Assembly (NCBI GenBank): GCA_029953675.1
Contig: JAMWBK010000003.1
Location: 3,224,001-3,288,000 of the forward strand
Source of the DNA: Rhodosorus marinus
Lineage: Eukaryota > Rhodophyta > Stylonematophyceae > Stylonematales > Stylonemataceae
Length of the DNA: 64,000 bases
Direction of reading: 5' to 3'
Shown here: positions 32,737 through 43,353 of the stretch, piece by piece
How the letters are laid out: the number at the start of each line of letters is the position of its first letter
Numbering within the stretch: the stretch's first letter is position 1
Notes under the pieces: model-generated
Seen by the model: the letters and a program-made list of their open reading frames with translations, nothing else
Told to the model about the DNA's origin: nothing
Database searches by the model: none
Made by a program: the position numbers and the translations under genes

Positions 32737-34972
32737 ATGTCAGCGTCGGCGATCGTTGAGAACGTGAAGGAGAATGGGATTCCGGAACCGAATGGAGGAA
32801 TTGCTTTGAACGGAAGCAACAAGCACGATCTTCTTGTAGCTGGTGGGTGTTTTCGTTTCACTCTGCTCGGTTTTTTTGTGCACGCTTTTTTTGTGCACGC
32901 TTTTTTTCATGGTTTCATGGGATCTGGTACAGTTGCCGCGTGGTTTGAATCGCTTTGATATCTGTGTTTGACCTCTATATGAGATCGTGTTCTCGATCAG
33001 AGCTGTAGAAGACGACTCTTTTTTGCGTATTTGCTTGTAAAGAGTTGTCTAGTTGCTTGGAGTTCGTGGAGGAGCCTGAAGCACCTTCTTTTGATGGATC
33101 GGTGCATATCCTATTGCCTTTGTTGTGTCTTACGATGAGTCTCGCGATGAGAAGACATAGGTTTCCATGTTTTTGTGCGCAGCTCGTTCTCAAGCGATCT
33201 GCAATATTTCGTTGTGTAACAGAGCTCCGGAAAAATGTTGAAGTGATTGATCTCGCCGTTGGCACGAAGGACTCGAGGTTGCAGTCAAGAATTTTGAGAC
33301 AAACTCGTATCATTCGTCCGAAGTTGACGTCGGCAGCGCTTGGCGCGGTGGTGAAGAGGACGTTGAGCAAGGAAGAGAGCTCGTTTTTCTCGAAGTATCT
33401 TTTTGAGAATGGCGTTGCAATGGAAATGGATACCACAGCCGACAAGAAGAGCCCAGATTCCAGCGCCTCAATGACAACTGTTCCCGAGGTCTCGGCGTAC
33501 TTGCAGCTTTTATGCGTCGCAATGCTCATCGACAACAAAAACCTTGAAAAAGCCGTTGAAGCCTCTACGGAGCTAATAGAGTTTGTCAGCAAATTCAAGA
33601 GCCGGACAATGGATGACATCGGATCGAGAGCTTTCTTTTTTTATGCACGAGCGCATGAGTTGACGAACAACTTGGCAGTCATTCGCCCACGGCTATTGAC
33701 CGCATACCGGACTTCGGTCCTCAGACATGATCCAACTGGGCAGGCAATGCTGTTGAACCTGCTTCTCAGGAATTATATTCATTACAAGCTCTATGACCAG
33801 GCGGACAAACTGGTGCGTCGACGAGCGAAGGGCCTCTCTAAGTGGTCCATTGTTAATGGCAGGATCTTATCGTGTAACTGCGTGGCTCTCTTGTTTCCCT
33901 TACGCGTAGGTGCAAAGGACGGAGTTTCCAGAAACAAGGAGCAACAATCAATTAGCGCGATTCATGTACTTTGATGGCCGGATAAAGGCCATACAGCTGG
34001 ACTATACGGATGCTTTTGAGAGCCTCCAGCAGGCGTTGAGGAAGGCCCCACAGGGAACTGCCCTTGGATTCCGTATAATTGTTCAAAAATTTATGTTTAT
34101 AGTGCAGATGCTTACGGGAGATATTCCCGACCGAGCTGCCTTTCGCCAGCAGTACATGGAAAAGGCTCTGGGTCCCTATTTGGAACTTACCAAATCTGTG
34201 CGGGTGAGGGGATCTGTTAAGTTGTTTTGTCAACCTGAGCTGGAGCTAACGTGCTGCGAATATCACGTGTTCAGGTTGGTGACCTTAGTCTGTTTAAGGA
34301 TGTCGTGGAGAAGTATAGGCATGTCTTCATGAGGGATGAGACCATGTCTCTCATTACACGTCTACGACAAAACGTGATCAAAACGGGCTTGAGAAAGATC
34401 AACGCTTCCTACTCAAGGTGGGGAGGCAACGCACACCGCGATCTTAAGATGTTAATGTTTCTCACAGACTGCTTTTGATTGGGTGATGGTTGGGTTGTGT
34501 TCGTCTATCGCAGGATATCGTTGGATGATATCTGCACACGACTTGGACTGGAATCAAGGGAGCGAGCGGAAGGCGTTGTAGCAAAGGCGATCAGGGACGA
34601 GGTAATAGATGCTGTAATTGATTACAAGACGATGTCTATGCGATCAAAGGACAATGTAAACACGTACACGACGGTAGAGCCGGCGAATGCGTATCACAGT
34701 CGTATCGAGTTTTGCCTGAACATTTACAGCGGGGCGGTAAGGATCTGTCCTCCCCGCATTTAGCGTCTCGGAACCCGTTTCATACCCGGGCGTCTAACAA
34801 GTTTTTCTTGTCGTTTCGTGTCCGCATTCCTGGACAGATTCGAGCAATGAGGTTCCCCGATGCAACTGAGGATGAAGCCAATACTGAAGCTAGGAGAAAG
34901 CGTTTGAAGGAGGAGCAGGAGCTAGCAAAAACTCTGGAAGAGGACGAAGAGGACTTGGAGGATGACTTCTAA
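32737..34972 (+). CDS. RPN3: 26S proteasome regulatory lid subunit RPN3
   Basis: Six exons: 32737-32842, 33223-33812, 33910-34203, 34275-34417, 34514-34736 and 34838-34972, 496 residues in phase. It matches RPN3/PSMD3 along its length: a TPR-like helical N-terminal half, YDQADKLV followed by FPE..NNQLARF..F.GRIKAIQL.Y, ALRKAPQ.TALGFR..V.K, TGDIPDR..FRQ, then the PCI module (RLRQNVIKTGLRKIN.SYSRISLDDIC..L, VAKAIRDEVIDA) and the C-terminal IRAMRFPD plus acidic tail. RPN3 is a structural subunit of the 19S lid and pairs with RPN7 and SEM1 in known structures. The first intron is 380 nt and contains two copies of a GTGCACGC-plus-T-run unit near 32878-32905. Confidence 0.96.
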
Positions 34973-35517
34973 AAGGAAAAAGGAACATTCGGCATATGCC
35001 CCGACGCTCACGCTCGTCCTTGTAAACATAGTGCAGAAATTGAATCGACGGAGTGAGCTTTGAACTGATTTAGTCTTGCAGACTTGTGGGCCAGGCGGTA
35101 AACTTCTGACCAGTAAGATGAGGTGTTGATACGCAAGAGCTGAGATAGGAGTCAGCCATGGGAGGTTCTTGTTGACTATCTCGAAGTCAGCAGCAGGGTC
35201 CTCACACGTATGCGTGAGCTTTCAGCGGTAGATCGACATTGAACTCGAAAAGCGCAGTAGTCCTGTTTATAGTGGGGCAAGCAGTTTTCTGATCCATGGG
35301 AGGAACATATTCTTTAATCGAAGTAAACGATCGTTTTGCCTTTTTGCCAATGAGAATGACCTGCTCCGGCCTTTTGCCTGCAGTTAGCTGGGCGCAGCCT
35401 TCATAAATTCAACAAACTTGTCCATAAATAAGTCGACTCCGACGGGAGTTTTTATAGATATATAGATATTTCTGTACGGGAGACTACTGGTATCTTGGCA
35501 TGCCTAACTGATACTCC
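34973..35517. other. Short intergenic spacer
   Basis: 545 bases between the convergent RPN3 and SPRY genes, so mostly 3' sequence. A TATAGATATATAGATAT run lies at about 35454-35470. Nothing else recognised. Confidence 0.5.
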
Positions 35518-36885
35518 TCATGCATGGTCGCGTTTGCTCGCTGACAGCGACTTCTGGCTCAAGGACACGGTGTTCAGAGGCAGGCAATCCCAAGGTACCA
35601 TCCTCATATCGACTGGGCAACACCTGATCTCCGCCTTCACTCCCTGACGGGACAAGAACACTGCCGCTCTAATGTCATCGACGCCTTCAACTAGAAAGGG
35701 AATTGGTTCAAAAACAACCTGCGAGCCATTCACAAAAATGGTCACATGGGCAAATTTTCCCTCACTACTAAGAATCGGACTTGCGCATAGTTCTTCCGAG
35801 CCCTCATCAAAACTACTGGAGCTACTCGAATTGGAAGACAGTCCCTCGGCGAATTCTGGATGTTTTCCTATGTTCGTCAATTTGAGAGTATTAGGTTTCA
35901 ATTTTTCCAACCATGGAACCCGATCAACTGATCTGAGTTGAAAAAGCAGCTCCTCACCTGTCAAGCTCTCCGGAAATTTAACCAACAGTCCGACAGTGTC
36001 CCCAGCGAAAAACTTGAAATTGTGGGTTCTCTCAAACGTGCCTGAAGCTACGGTTCCATCACAGGAAAATCCCAACGACGAGCAATAGTCACCGCCAAAG
36101 GAATTCTCTTTGTGATTCATATCCAGAAGACCAACAGTCATACCGCAGTGAGCGCTTGTTGTTTTTGATGCTTGTTCTATCACAGCAACCTCGAAGAATA
36201 CAGCTGACGCATGCTTCACGCTCCCTGAAAACCATCCGTAACAATTTCCACTATCAGATTTCAAAAGATGGAAGACAATGCGCTTTTAAAGTTGGTACTC
36301 ACCAGCGGAAACCACGGTATGCATTCCTTCATCCTTAACTTCAGCCAGATGTCGGGAGCAGCTGAGCACGACCTTCCCTCTTCCTTCGCTGAATCCGCAC
36401 CTGTCCCTGTTCTCGTCAGGCACTAAGCCTTGGCGCAGCGCAAGCGCCACCTCGTCCATACAAGCAGGCTTACTCAAGGTAAATTCTTTCACAGCTTCTC
36501 GTCCCAAAGGTCGAAGTCTCACCATTCGTCGTCGTGTTTTGTACTGAGTCGATGTTTTCCTTGGTTTGTAGGTTGACTTTGCTCCATCCTCCTCGTATAC
36601 CACTGACTCCTGCTTGAGAACTTCTTTGTCGCAGCTTAGTTGCTCGGAAAGCAGCTCCGCACTCGCGGCGGGTACAACTTCCACGGAGAACAGCCTGTCG
36701 TTAACAGACCTGTGCATATACCGCCGCTCATAAACGCTCACGCCGCTCAATTCCTCGAAGGCCAGCGCCACTCCAACGTCCTTTCTCCGATCCAACACCA
36801 CTTCATTCTCATTCAAAGCCCTCTCTACCTCCTCCGTTGAAGGCAATCCAGCGACAAAATTGCAAACTTCCTCAAACCACTTCAT
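35518..36885 (-). CDS. SPRY-domain protein
   Basis: Exons 36303-36885 and 35518-36224 give 429 residues from ATG at 36885-36883. The C-terminal part of the first exon and start of the second form a SPRY (B30.2-like) domain: VKHASAVFFEV, a VGLLD strand, YCSSLGFSCDGTVASG and the signature FFAGDTVGLLVKF, followed after a Ser-rich insertion by VTIFVNGSQV, the usual last strand. The N-terminal 190 residues are unassigned, with a charged region and a basic patch (KTRRRMVRLRP). SPRY domains mediate protein-protein contact, and no E3, kinase or helicase domain is attached. The acceptor at 36224 was chosen because the alternative at about 36249 breaks phase. Confidence 0.75.
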
Positions 36886-39035
36886 CCTGTTATTACCGAC
36901 AAACCTCCCGCAACCCGGAAAAGAAAGGCCTTCCAACTCTTCAAAGCATCGTCGTCGAAGCCTTGGCACATGTATGCGTATATGCGTATATGCTTGTACT
37001 ACACCCCACACTTTTTAGACTCTCGTCTCTCACTAGCTCACTTCTCCGAGTTGAGTTGAGTTGCCCGCGCGGAATTGCATGAGTAGTAAAACACAGTGCT
37101 ACCTCATGGCTAATAACGCCCAAATAGTTTCTAAAAAAAGAACCAGAATTCTAGTTTTCAGCAAAACTCTTCACCACCGGAAATCCAGAGCGTTCCATTA
37201 GTGAGGGCATGGACCACTGTCCAAAATACCCGCACTCTCCATGGGCCAAGGCAAGCAGCGTTCTGGTTCACACCTTCCCCGGAGAGTGAACGGCGAAGAT
37301 TATCGTATTTACCCATGTTTGATACGGTTTAGGTGTGCCCTTGCTAAATTTCAAAATAAATTGATCCGAATGGATAGTGTATTTGCGAAACGGCTGAGTT
37401 TGGAGATGTGACAGAGCTTTGGGGGTAGGATTTGCAAAACCTTTTGCTGCTGTGCTACCACACCCCCGGTTGGCCCCCATCCGCTCGACAGCGTTGCACC
37501 TCAGAAAGTATTGGATGATCAATATCTTCTCAAAGAATCTCAGGGAAGACTAAAGCATCAGATCAAAAAATACTTGGGGTCCTATGTATTTACTTCTGAA
37601 ATTTTGAATCTCACCGGCAAAGCTCTCCAATTAGCCCTTGAGGAGTTTCGAAGAGTCGCTACTAAAAAGATATTCATGTTATGCAAGTTTTAGGCCGCCG
37701 CGGGTTGCCCTGCGACCCACAAAAAACGCTTGTTCTGATGTTTGAACGCTGATAATTACAGTTCAGATGTGGACATGACGAAAAGATATTTTTGAACTGT
37801 TCCCACTGATTGGGTGTCAACCCGTAGGGGTTTTGATACGAGTAACGGAAAACATGCAGGAATCTCGAATCCAGATTTGCTTCCACATGCCCGACTCCTG
37901 CAAAAAGGCCAATCGACAATAATCAGCGTCGGTTGACTAGGCAAACGGTTTTTTTTCCTGACAATGATTAGCTGAACCTTTCTAGTGTTTTAGAAGAGTT
38001 TCGAGCTATCTTCCCGTTCATTGGTTGATATCACGTGCATGGCTCTTGTATTTTTCTTACATTTCGAACTCGAGAAACGACGGCCGCACAAAACGGCTTC
38101 GGTGCGTGGGTTGGTGCACTAGAGCCGGCTGGGTATCCTAGAAAATGCGTTCTACACATTCCGAAACACTAACAAACGAATCGTGCGAACAGTCACGTGC
38201 CAGTTTTGATAAATGGACTCTTTCGGAATACAGGCAAAAGCATGTTTCAGTCCAAATCAACTGTTTCTCCATCTACATGCCATCTTCCGTGACAATGTAT
38301 CTGAATCGATAATCTCGAGTCATAGTCAAGAGCACCTGCTTCACTGAACTCGGACTGGCATCGGGTTCTAAGGTTGATGTCAATTGTTACTCCTGCCAAA
38401 GGGGCTTTCGGCGGTATTACGAATTTCTTTACGTCCGAGTGCCAAACCCGTATCTTCGGAATGGAGTCTTCCGCAATCTACACTGTTTTTTCGTTTTGAA
38501 GTTATTCTCCTAATCTTCGGGCTCGGCAAAAAAGGTACCAAAAGAGCAGCTATGTTTCTTGCATGAACGTGCTCTTCATGCATTAGACTAGGATTGTCGT
38601 GTTCCTCCAGTAAGAATGTTTAGTCCAGGTTCGTGGTACCTCAATATGGAATAAAAGAAGAAAATTCAGGTCGTTGGATCTAGATTCTTCCATAAAATGT
38701 GCCCCGATAGAATACCCCTCAATCAGAGGTGTTTTTGCAAAGTTTTCATCCAAACGTAACCAAAAAGTCCATTTGTTATGGACGTTCTATAACAACGCTA
38801 GTTTGACGTACAGAAAGCCCTTTCCGTGAAGCAGTCTGCCCGGGAGGCGTTTGGTTCATGTCCCATCCCGCTGGCGCAATATATGCTGTGCGTGCTCAGA
38901 TTGCATCCGTGAACTCCGCGCGCTGAGGCAGAGTTTCCTAGCCCAGAGTACGGCAGCCACGGGCATACCCCGTAATTTCATGAATCGCACCTGTACAGGA
39001 TGTGAGCACCGCAAGCTATGAGAAATCTGCACATT
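36886..39035. other. Intergenic region without recognised genes
   Basis: About 2.1 kb. A short ATGCGTAT repeat occurs at about 36970-36990. Two CACGTG hexamers lie near 38033 and 38193. Open frames here are all under about 85 codons and show no family features. Confidence 0.5.
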
Positions 39036-41225
39036 TCACGACCCGCCCCTGATCCCGTTGTGCATGCACAAGCCGGTACTCTTGTCAAAGTAGACTGCAG
39101 CGACCTCAAGAAAGCGCTTTTGTGGAGGAGGTGTCTTTCTTGGGTTGTAGTGAACGAACGGATCATGGGGCTGAAGTTTTCCATCCTCCTCCGTGAGAAG
39201 CAATCCGTCATTGGTGAACACGTTCTTCGGCAAGAACGTGGCAGATATGTTCGCGCTTTTCAAGAAGCATTTGTCGGCATCCACTCGGTTCTCGCCCTCA
39301 GGACCGCAAACAGCTTCGAAAAGCTGCATCTCGCAAGAACGCTGTTCGGTTTCATTCCGGCTCAAGATATGAGCGATTAACCTGATCACTTTCGGTGAGG
39401 ATCGGAACAGCATGAGCCTGCCACCGACGCCGGTATTAGCGGATTCGTTTGCTCCTGCTGAACTCCAAAGCAGAAGATCCCCACGGATCTTCTCCAGAGA
39501 ACGTAGCGGATTCCTTATCCAATGCGCTCGCACATCACTGTACACAACATCGTGGCCAGTTTTCAGCACTGAAGCAACTGATGCAAGCCACAAACAATCG
39601 CCGCGAGTTTGCCCGGTAATCGAAATTTGCGATCGCTTTCTTTGAATCTCTGAACTGTAATCTTTGTACACTGCGAGCCCGTGCAGAACGGCCTCTATGA
39701 AGACTTCGTCGTCAAGAGCTGATAGGAGGTAGTTCGAAATCCCTAGATTTTGCAAGTTGCAGGCAAAGTTCTTCAAGGTTTGGCGATTACTGGAAGTCAC
39801 AGCGGACACGACGATCATATTTTTGCTGCTAAGCATGCCAACGAGCTCATCCATAGACGGATATCCGTCAGGTGCTACTGAGCTTCCTGCCTTGTTGAAG
39901 AGATTGTGAGGACCGGGGTATCGGTCTGATCCTCGACTGGCTGGTTCCTGCCCACAGAAGATAGACTTTGAATCACTTACAACGAAGGGGTCAGTCTGCG
40001 ACTCCACCACGAATGGACTGTATTCGCAGCGGCATGTGTTTGGCCGAATGCGCTTGGTAAGACAGAATGGAACATTTTCGTAGCACGACGTTATCTTATA
40101 AGGCGCATGAAGAATGGTCCCCAACTGATTATGGTATGTCCCGTGGGAGTTAGCCAGGTAGTTGTTGATCCAGAGCTCGAATTTCCCGTGCACACCGGAG
40201 CTCCAGTATCCTCGATTGAACCCGGCTTTGTTCTGGGTACTTTCCACTTCGGAGACAAGGTGATGATCGTGCTTCACGTGCACCAATGACACGGCCTCGG
40301 AGACATCCACAACGTCACGAAAGCCTGCGTGAATCGCCTCGTGGGTAAACCAGTTATCGTATTTACCTCGTCCGTTCGAAAAACGGGGCATAATTCCTTC
40401 AAACAGCGGACCCTTCCGAGTGTTCCATGCCCACATATCGACGCCGCCGAAAGTATGGAGCTGAGCAGTTCTGCGAGCATGAATGACGACACGATTTCGA
40501 AACGTGTAGCTGTCTTCTTCTGGAGAGCTTGGGAGATCCTCAACATCCCATCGAGCTCCAATCATGAAGAATTTGTCAAACTCTGCTTCGACTTTGGAAA
40601 GTACCATCGAGAAGTCATTGAAGAGCATTATGTCCGAGTTTATCAACACAACGACAGCACTGCGAGACTCATTCGCTCGTGCCAGCATGGAGGGAAACAA
40701 TGGAAGTCCGCTGAAGCTAGTATCAACTCTGGTTTCCATTCGCACACCATGTAGCCTTGCAACTTCTTCATATCCTTCTCCGCCTCCAAGGAACGTGATA
40801 TTCGGTTTTGGGCAGAGCGCTAGCCAGGAACCGAGAGCCCGAAGTTGGTTGACCCTATCGACTCCAATGAAGGGCTTCGGAGCTGTAAAAATATGCACCC
40901 TGGTGGAGTCAGAACGGCAGGTCTTTGCATCGCCATTTAGCCTTGGAAACAATAAGTCACCCAAAGTCTCTCCATCAGACACTGCGAGGCGAATTACAAG
41001 CACAGAGAAAAGCAGAGAAACCAAATAGAGCGCCAGTGCTACCCATCCGCCACAGTAATCAACCCATCTTTGTCCATGCCTATGAGCTCGAAAAGTATCC
41101 TCAGCAGGAGACGAACGTGGATTCTTCTCGAATCTAGTTGTCAGTGATTCATCTTGAGATCTTTCCTGGCTCTTCTGCCAGGGATTCAAAATAGCTTCTG
41201 GGTCTTTAACCTGTCGTCTCCGCAT
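39036..41225 (-). CDS. Type II membrane glycosyltransferase with two catalytic-like domains
   Basis: A single-exon gene of 729 residues, ATG at 41225-41223. A cytosolic basic N terminus is followed by one membrane anchor (GWVALALYLVSLLFSVLVIRL), the layout of Golgi transferases. The lumenal part has two units. The first (about 105-340) has a GT-A-like pattern: NITFLGGG, a VVLINSDIMLFNDF core (possible DxD-like site SDI), FGGVDMWAWN and HEAIHAGF. The second (about 450-730) resembles the nucleotide-diphospho-sugar transferase domain of plant GT77-type enzymes, with HDVVYSDV and a W-x-R-NPL segment, but the metal-binding DVD reads DVR. A probable role is cell-wall or glycoprotein glycan synthesis in the Golgi. 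Sugar donor and acceptor are unknown. Confidence 0.82.
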   Translation of the reverse strand: MRRRQVKDPEAILNPWQKSQERSQDESLTTRFEKNPRSSPAEDTFRAHRHGQRWVDYCGGWVALALYLVSLLFSVLVIRLAVSDGETLGDLLFPRLNGDAKTCRSDSTRVHIFTAPKPFIGVDRVNQLRALGSWLALCPKPNITFLGGGEGYEEVARLHGVRMETRVDTSFSGLPLFPSMLARANESRSAVVVLINSDIMLFNDFSMVLSKVEAEFDKFFMIGARWDVEDLPSSPEEDSYTFRNRVVIHARRTAQLHTFGGVDMWAWNTRKGPLFEGIMPRFSNGRGKYDNWFTHEAIHAGFRDVVDVSEAVSLVHVKHDHHLVSEVESTQNKAGFNRGYWSSGVHGKFELWINNYLANSHGTYHNQLGTILHAPYKITSCYENVPFCLTKRIRPNTCRCEYSPFVVESQTDPFVVSDSKSIFCGQEPASRGSDRYPGPHNLFNKAGSSVAPDGYPSMDELVGMLSSKNMIVVSAVTSSNRQTLKNFACNLQNLGISNYLLSALDDEVFIEAVLHGLAVYKDYSSEIQRKRSQISITGQTRGDCLWLASVASVLKTGHDVVYSDVRAHWIRNPLRSLEKIRGDLLLWSSAGANESANTGVGGRLMLFRSSPKVIRLIAHILSRNETEQRSCEMQLFEAVCGPEGENRVDADKCFLKSANISATFLPKNVFTNDGLLLTEEDGKLQPHDPFVHYNPRKTPPPQKRFLEVAAVYFDKSTGLCMHNGIRGGS

Positions 41226-41838
41226 CACAAGCTAAGAAGTTCTATGGGCCCCAACAGAGATCCCACCAAAGTCCGTAGGTCCGAGCTACATCATTCTGGA
41301 GCGACATATTAATTACAGGTTAGCCCGCTTGAGGATGTCTGCTCCCATTTCCCAACCCTGGCATTCTTCCGCCCGCAAGATATTGGATGCGCCTATCTCC
41401 GGGTCACAATGTTGTGGAAGAGGGCGGGGGACTGATGGCCATCATGAGCCAACATGAGCAAGCTCAAGCGGACATGCACTACCCTAGCGTTGGTTATGGT
41501 GAGGGATGGATGGGCGAGTCCTCTATGGCGCTGTATGCCACAGTCTAGAGAAGCGTTCTTTGCCGAGTGCAAATGCTAGTAGTAGAACTGATGCAAGCGG
41601 ATACTTAACCAGGACCTGCCGTCCTACAGTGTGAGAACGCCATGGTCACAGTCGGCTTTCTTCGTGGTGCTCGTGCATGTCGGAACGTACAGATTCCTCC
41701 CTTGTCTACGTAAAACCTGCGTCGGAGAACTTGAGCATCATCCTAGTTGGTTTCAGGGGCCAGCACAGCAGTGCTCGTATCAAGCAAAACGCTGTTGGGG
41801 CCGTGTATATAAATTGATCCTCGGGCTTCCTGTCAAAT

Positions 41839-41869
41839 ACCTCGCAAGGGTGCTCTTCCCTTGCGAGGT
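41839..41869. repeat. Perfect 12-bp inverted repeat with 7-nt loop
   Basis: Arms 41839-41850 (ACCTCGCAAGGG) and 41858-41869 are exact reverse complements around a 7-base loop. Confidence 0.9.
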
Positions 41870-41920
41870 GAAGGTCTGAAATCCACTCCTCACGTTCCCA
41901 TCGTTTCCATCACATGGGAC

Positions 41921-41994
41921 GGGGCAGCGGATACGTCGAGTCTCCTGCCAGAGCCCCGGGGCAGCGGATACGTCGAGTCTCCTACCAGAGCCCG
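41921..41994 (+). repeat. 37-bp tandem duplication
   Basis: Two adjacent copies, 41921-41957 and 41958-41994, starting GGGGCAGCGGATACGTCGAG and differing at only a couple of positions. Confidence 0.9.
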
Positions 41995-42633
41995 AGCGCA
42001 GCGCTGCTACCATGCCATCTCCTCGTTGAATTCGTCGCAGCGTCCATTTCATATGTTTGCAGATATGCGAAAACTGGTGCGCTCTTTCTCCAATGGTTGG
42101 GCCTTTGCAGAGAACGTAAAGCAGTTGTTAATCGAGGCGCGATTATGTTGAAACTGCGCTGGTTTGGTGTGCGAAAGTTACTTGGCCGTCAACACTAGCC
42201 ACCAGCAAAATTCGTGCGGTTAACTTATCGTGCTAGCTTGGGGCACAACGGCCCCTCATACGTCTCTCACGTAAGGAGCGTCTGTAGTTCTAGAGCTAGG
42301 AAGCGGACGCTGAGTAATAGGGACATACTCTTCAGCCCATGGCAGGTGATATCGCTCCTAGCAAAAATATGTAGCATTAGCACTATCGTGACGAGCGGTA
42401 GCATTCATTTGGCAAGAAGCGAGCATTTACTGAACTCGGCAATAGTTTTTGATGGTTCGAACTGCTCATTTGCAACGACTTCAACACGTTGCTGCCTTCG
42501 TCGGTAGGTCTCCCAGAGCCAGGAGCGTTCAATGCGTATCTGCTGGGGAAGAGCGATGCCACCAAGTCCTGCGTTCGGCTAACGGGAAATGCATCAAAGC
42601 CAGCCTTTGAAATTAGACCAATAAAAATTACAC

Positions 42634-42793
42634 CACGTGTCCATGAGCAAAAGCTGATGTCAGACTGCCGAATTATGTATTCCCACGTGTCGTAGCTGTT
42701 TTCAGGGGCTGTGAAACCAGAATCTGTCACTTACCAACGAAGATTCACCACGTGTCTTTAGTCATAAACGGACAAATTATGCACGTTCACGTG
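42634..42793. promoter_or_regulatory. Cluster of four G-box (CACGTG) hexamers
   Basis: CACGTG occurs at 42634, 42684, 42749 and 42788, each followed by TC or TT (CACGTGTC at all four). The cluster lies 560-720 bases upstream of the PHR2-like photolyase start. In plants the G-box is bound by bZIP and bHLH factors in light-regulated promoters; function here is inferred. Confidence 0.5.
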
Positions 42794-43353
42794 TCCCGCC
42801 AAGTTTGGAGTATGCTCAGGCGTGCCGCACGATCCCGGCTTCATCTAAAAACATTGAAAACTCAATTCACGGAGGCGCGAACGAACTTTCTTGGAGCGAG
42901 GGAAGAAAATCCTCGAAATGGTACGACCAACGTTTGTACCCCCTTGCGATGGCCCCGGTCAAGAGCCATTGGCGTTGGATTGCCAGATATGCGTTATTTT
43001 TGGAGGATATTTACCCAAGTGTAGGGGGTAGTTTATATCCCTAGTCCTCATGCACCACTTAATCCTCGAAGCCAGATCCAAAAGGAAGAGAAGGGGGGGG
43101 GGGGTTTGGGTTAATTGTGCATCGGGGCAATGTAGTATGTTTTTTTTGAAACTTACGGTAGGGAAAACTGATTAGCCATGAGCAACAGCAGAGGCTTCAT
43201 TTTTTTTTTTTCTTGTCTGAAAGTGTGCACTACTGGAAAATGCCATGGACGATGGCTTAGCCAGTGTTCACTGGATGAGGTGGGTGGCGACGAAGGACGT
43301 TTAGTGTCTACCGCGTTGGGAGCAAAGGGCCTGGAATTGGAGCGGTGGGTTTA

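Larger units (their letters stand above)
41226..43353. other. Intergenic region with repeats and G-boxes
   Basis: About 2.1 kb without a supported gene, between two divergent genes. It contains a 12-bp hairpin (41839-41869), a 37-bp tandem duplication (41921-41994), four CACGTG hexamers (42634-42793), a 12-base G run near 43096 and T runs near 43140 and 43200. Confidence 0.55.

Noticed and set aside
35960-36300. Acceptor at about 36249 for the SPRY gene
   Set aside because: It puts the SPRY domain out of phase with the first exon; the acceptor at 36225 (TTTTCAG) keeps the phase and joins cleanly.
40107-41137. Several plus-strand frames of 60-154 codons
   Set aside because: All lie opposite the single long glycosyltransferase exon and show no conserved motifs.
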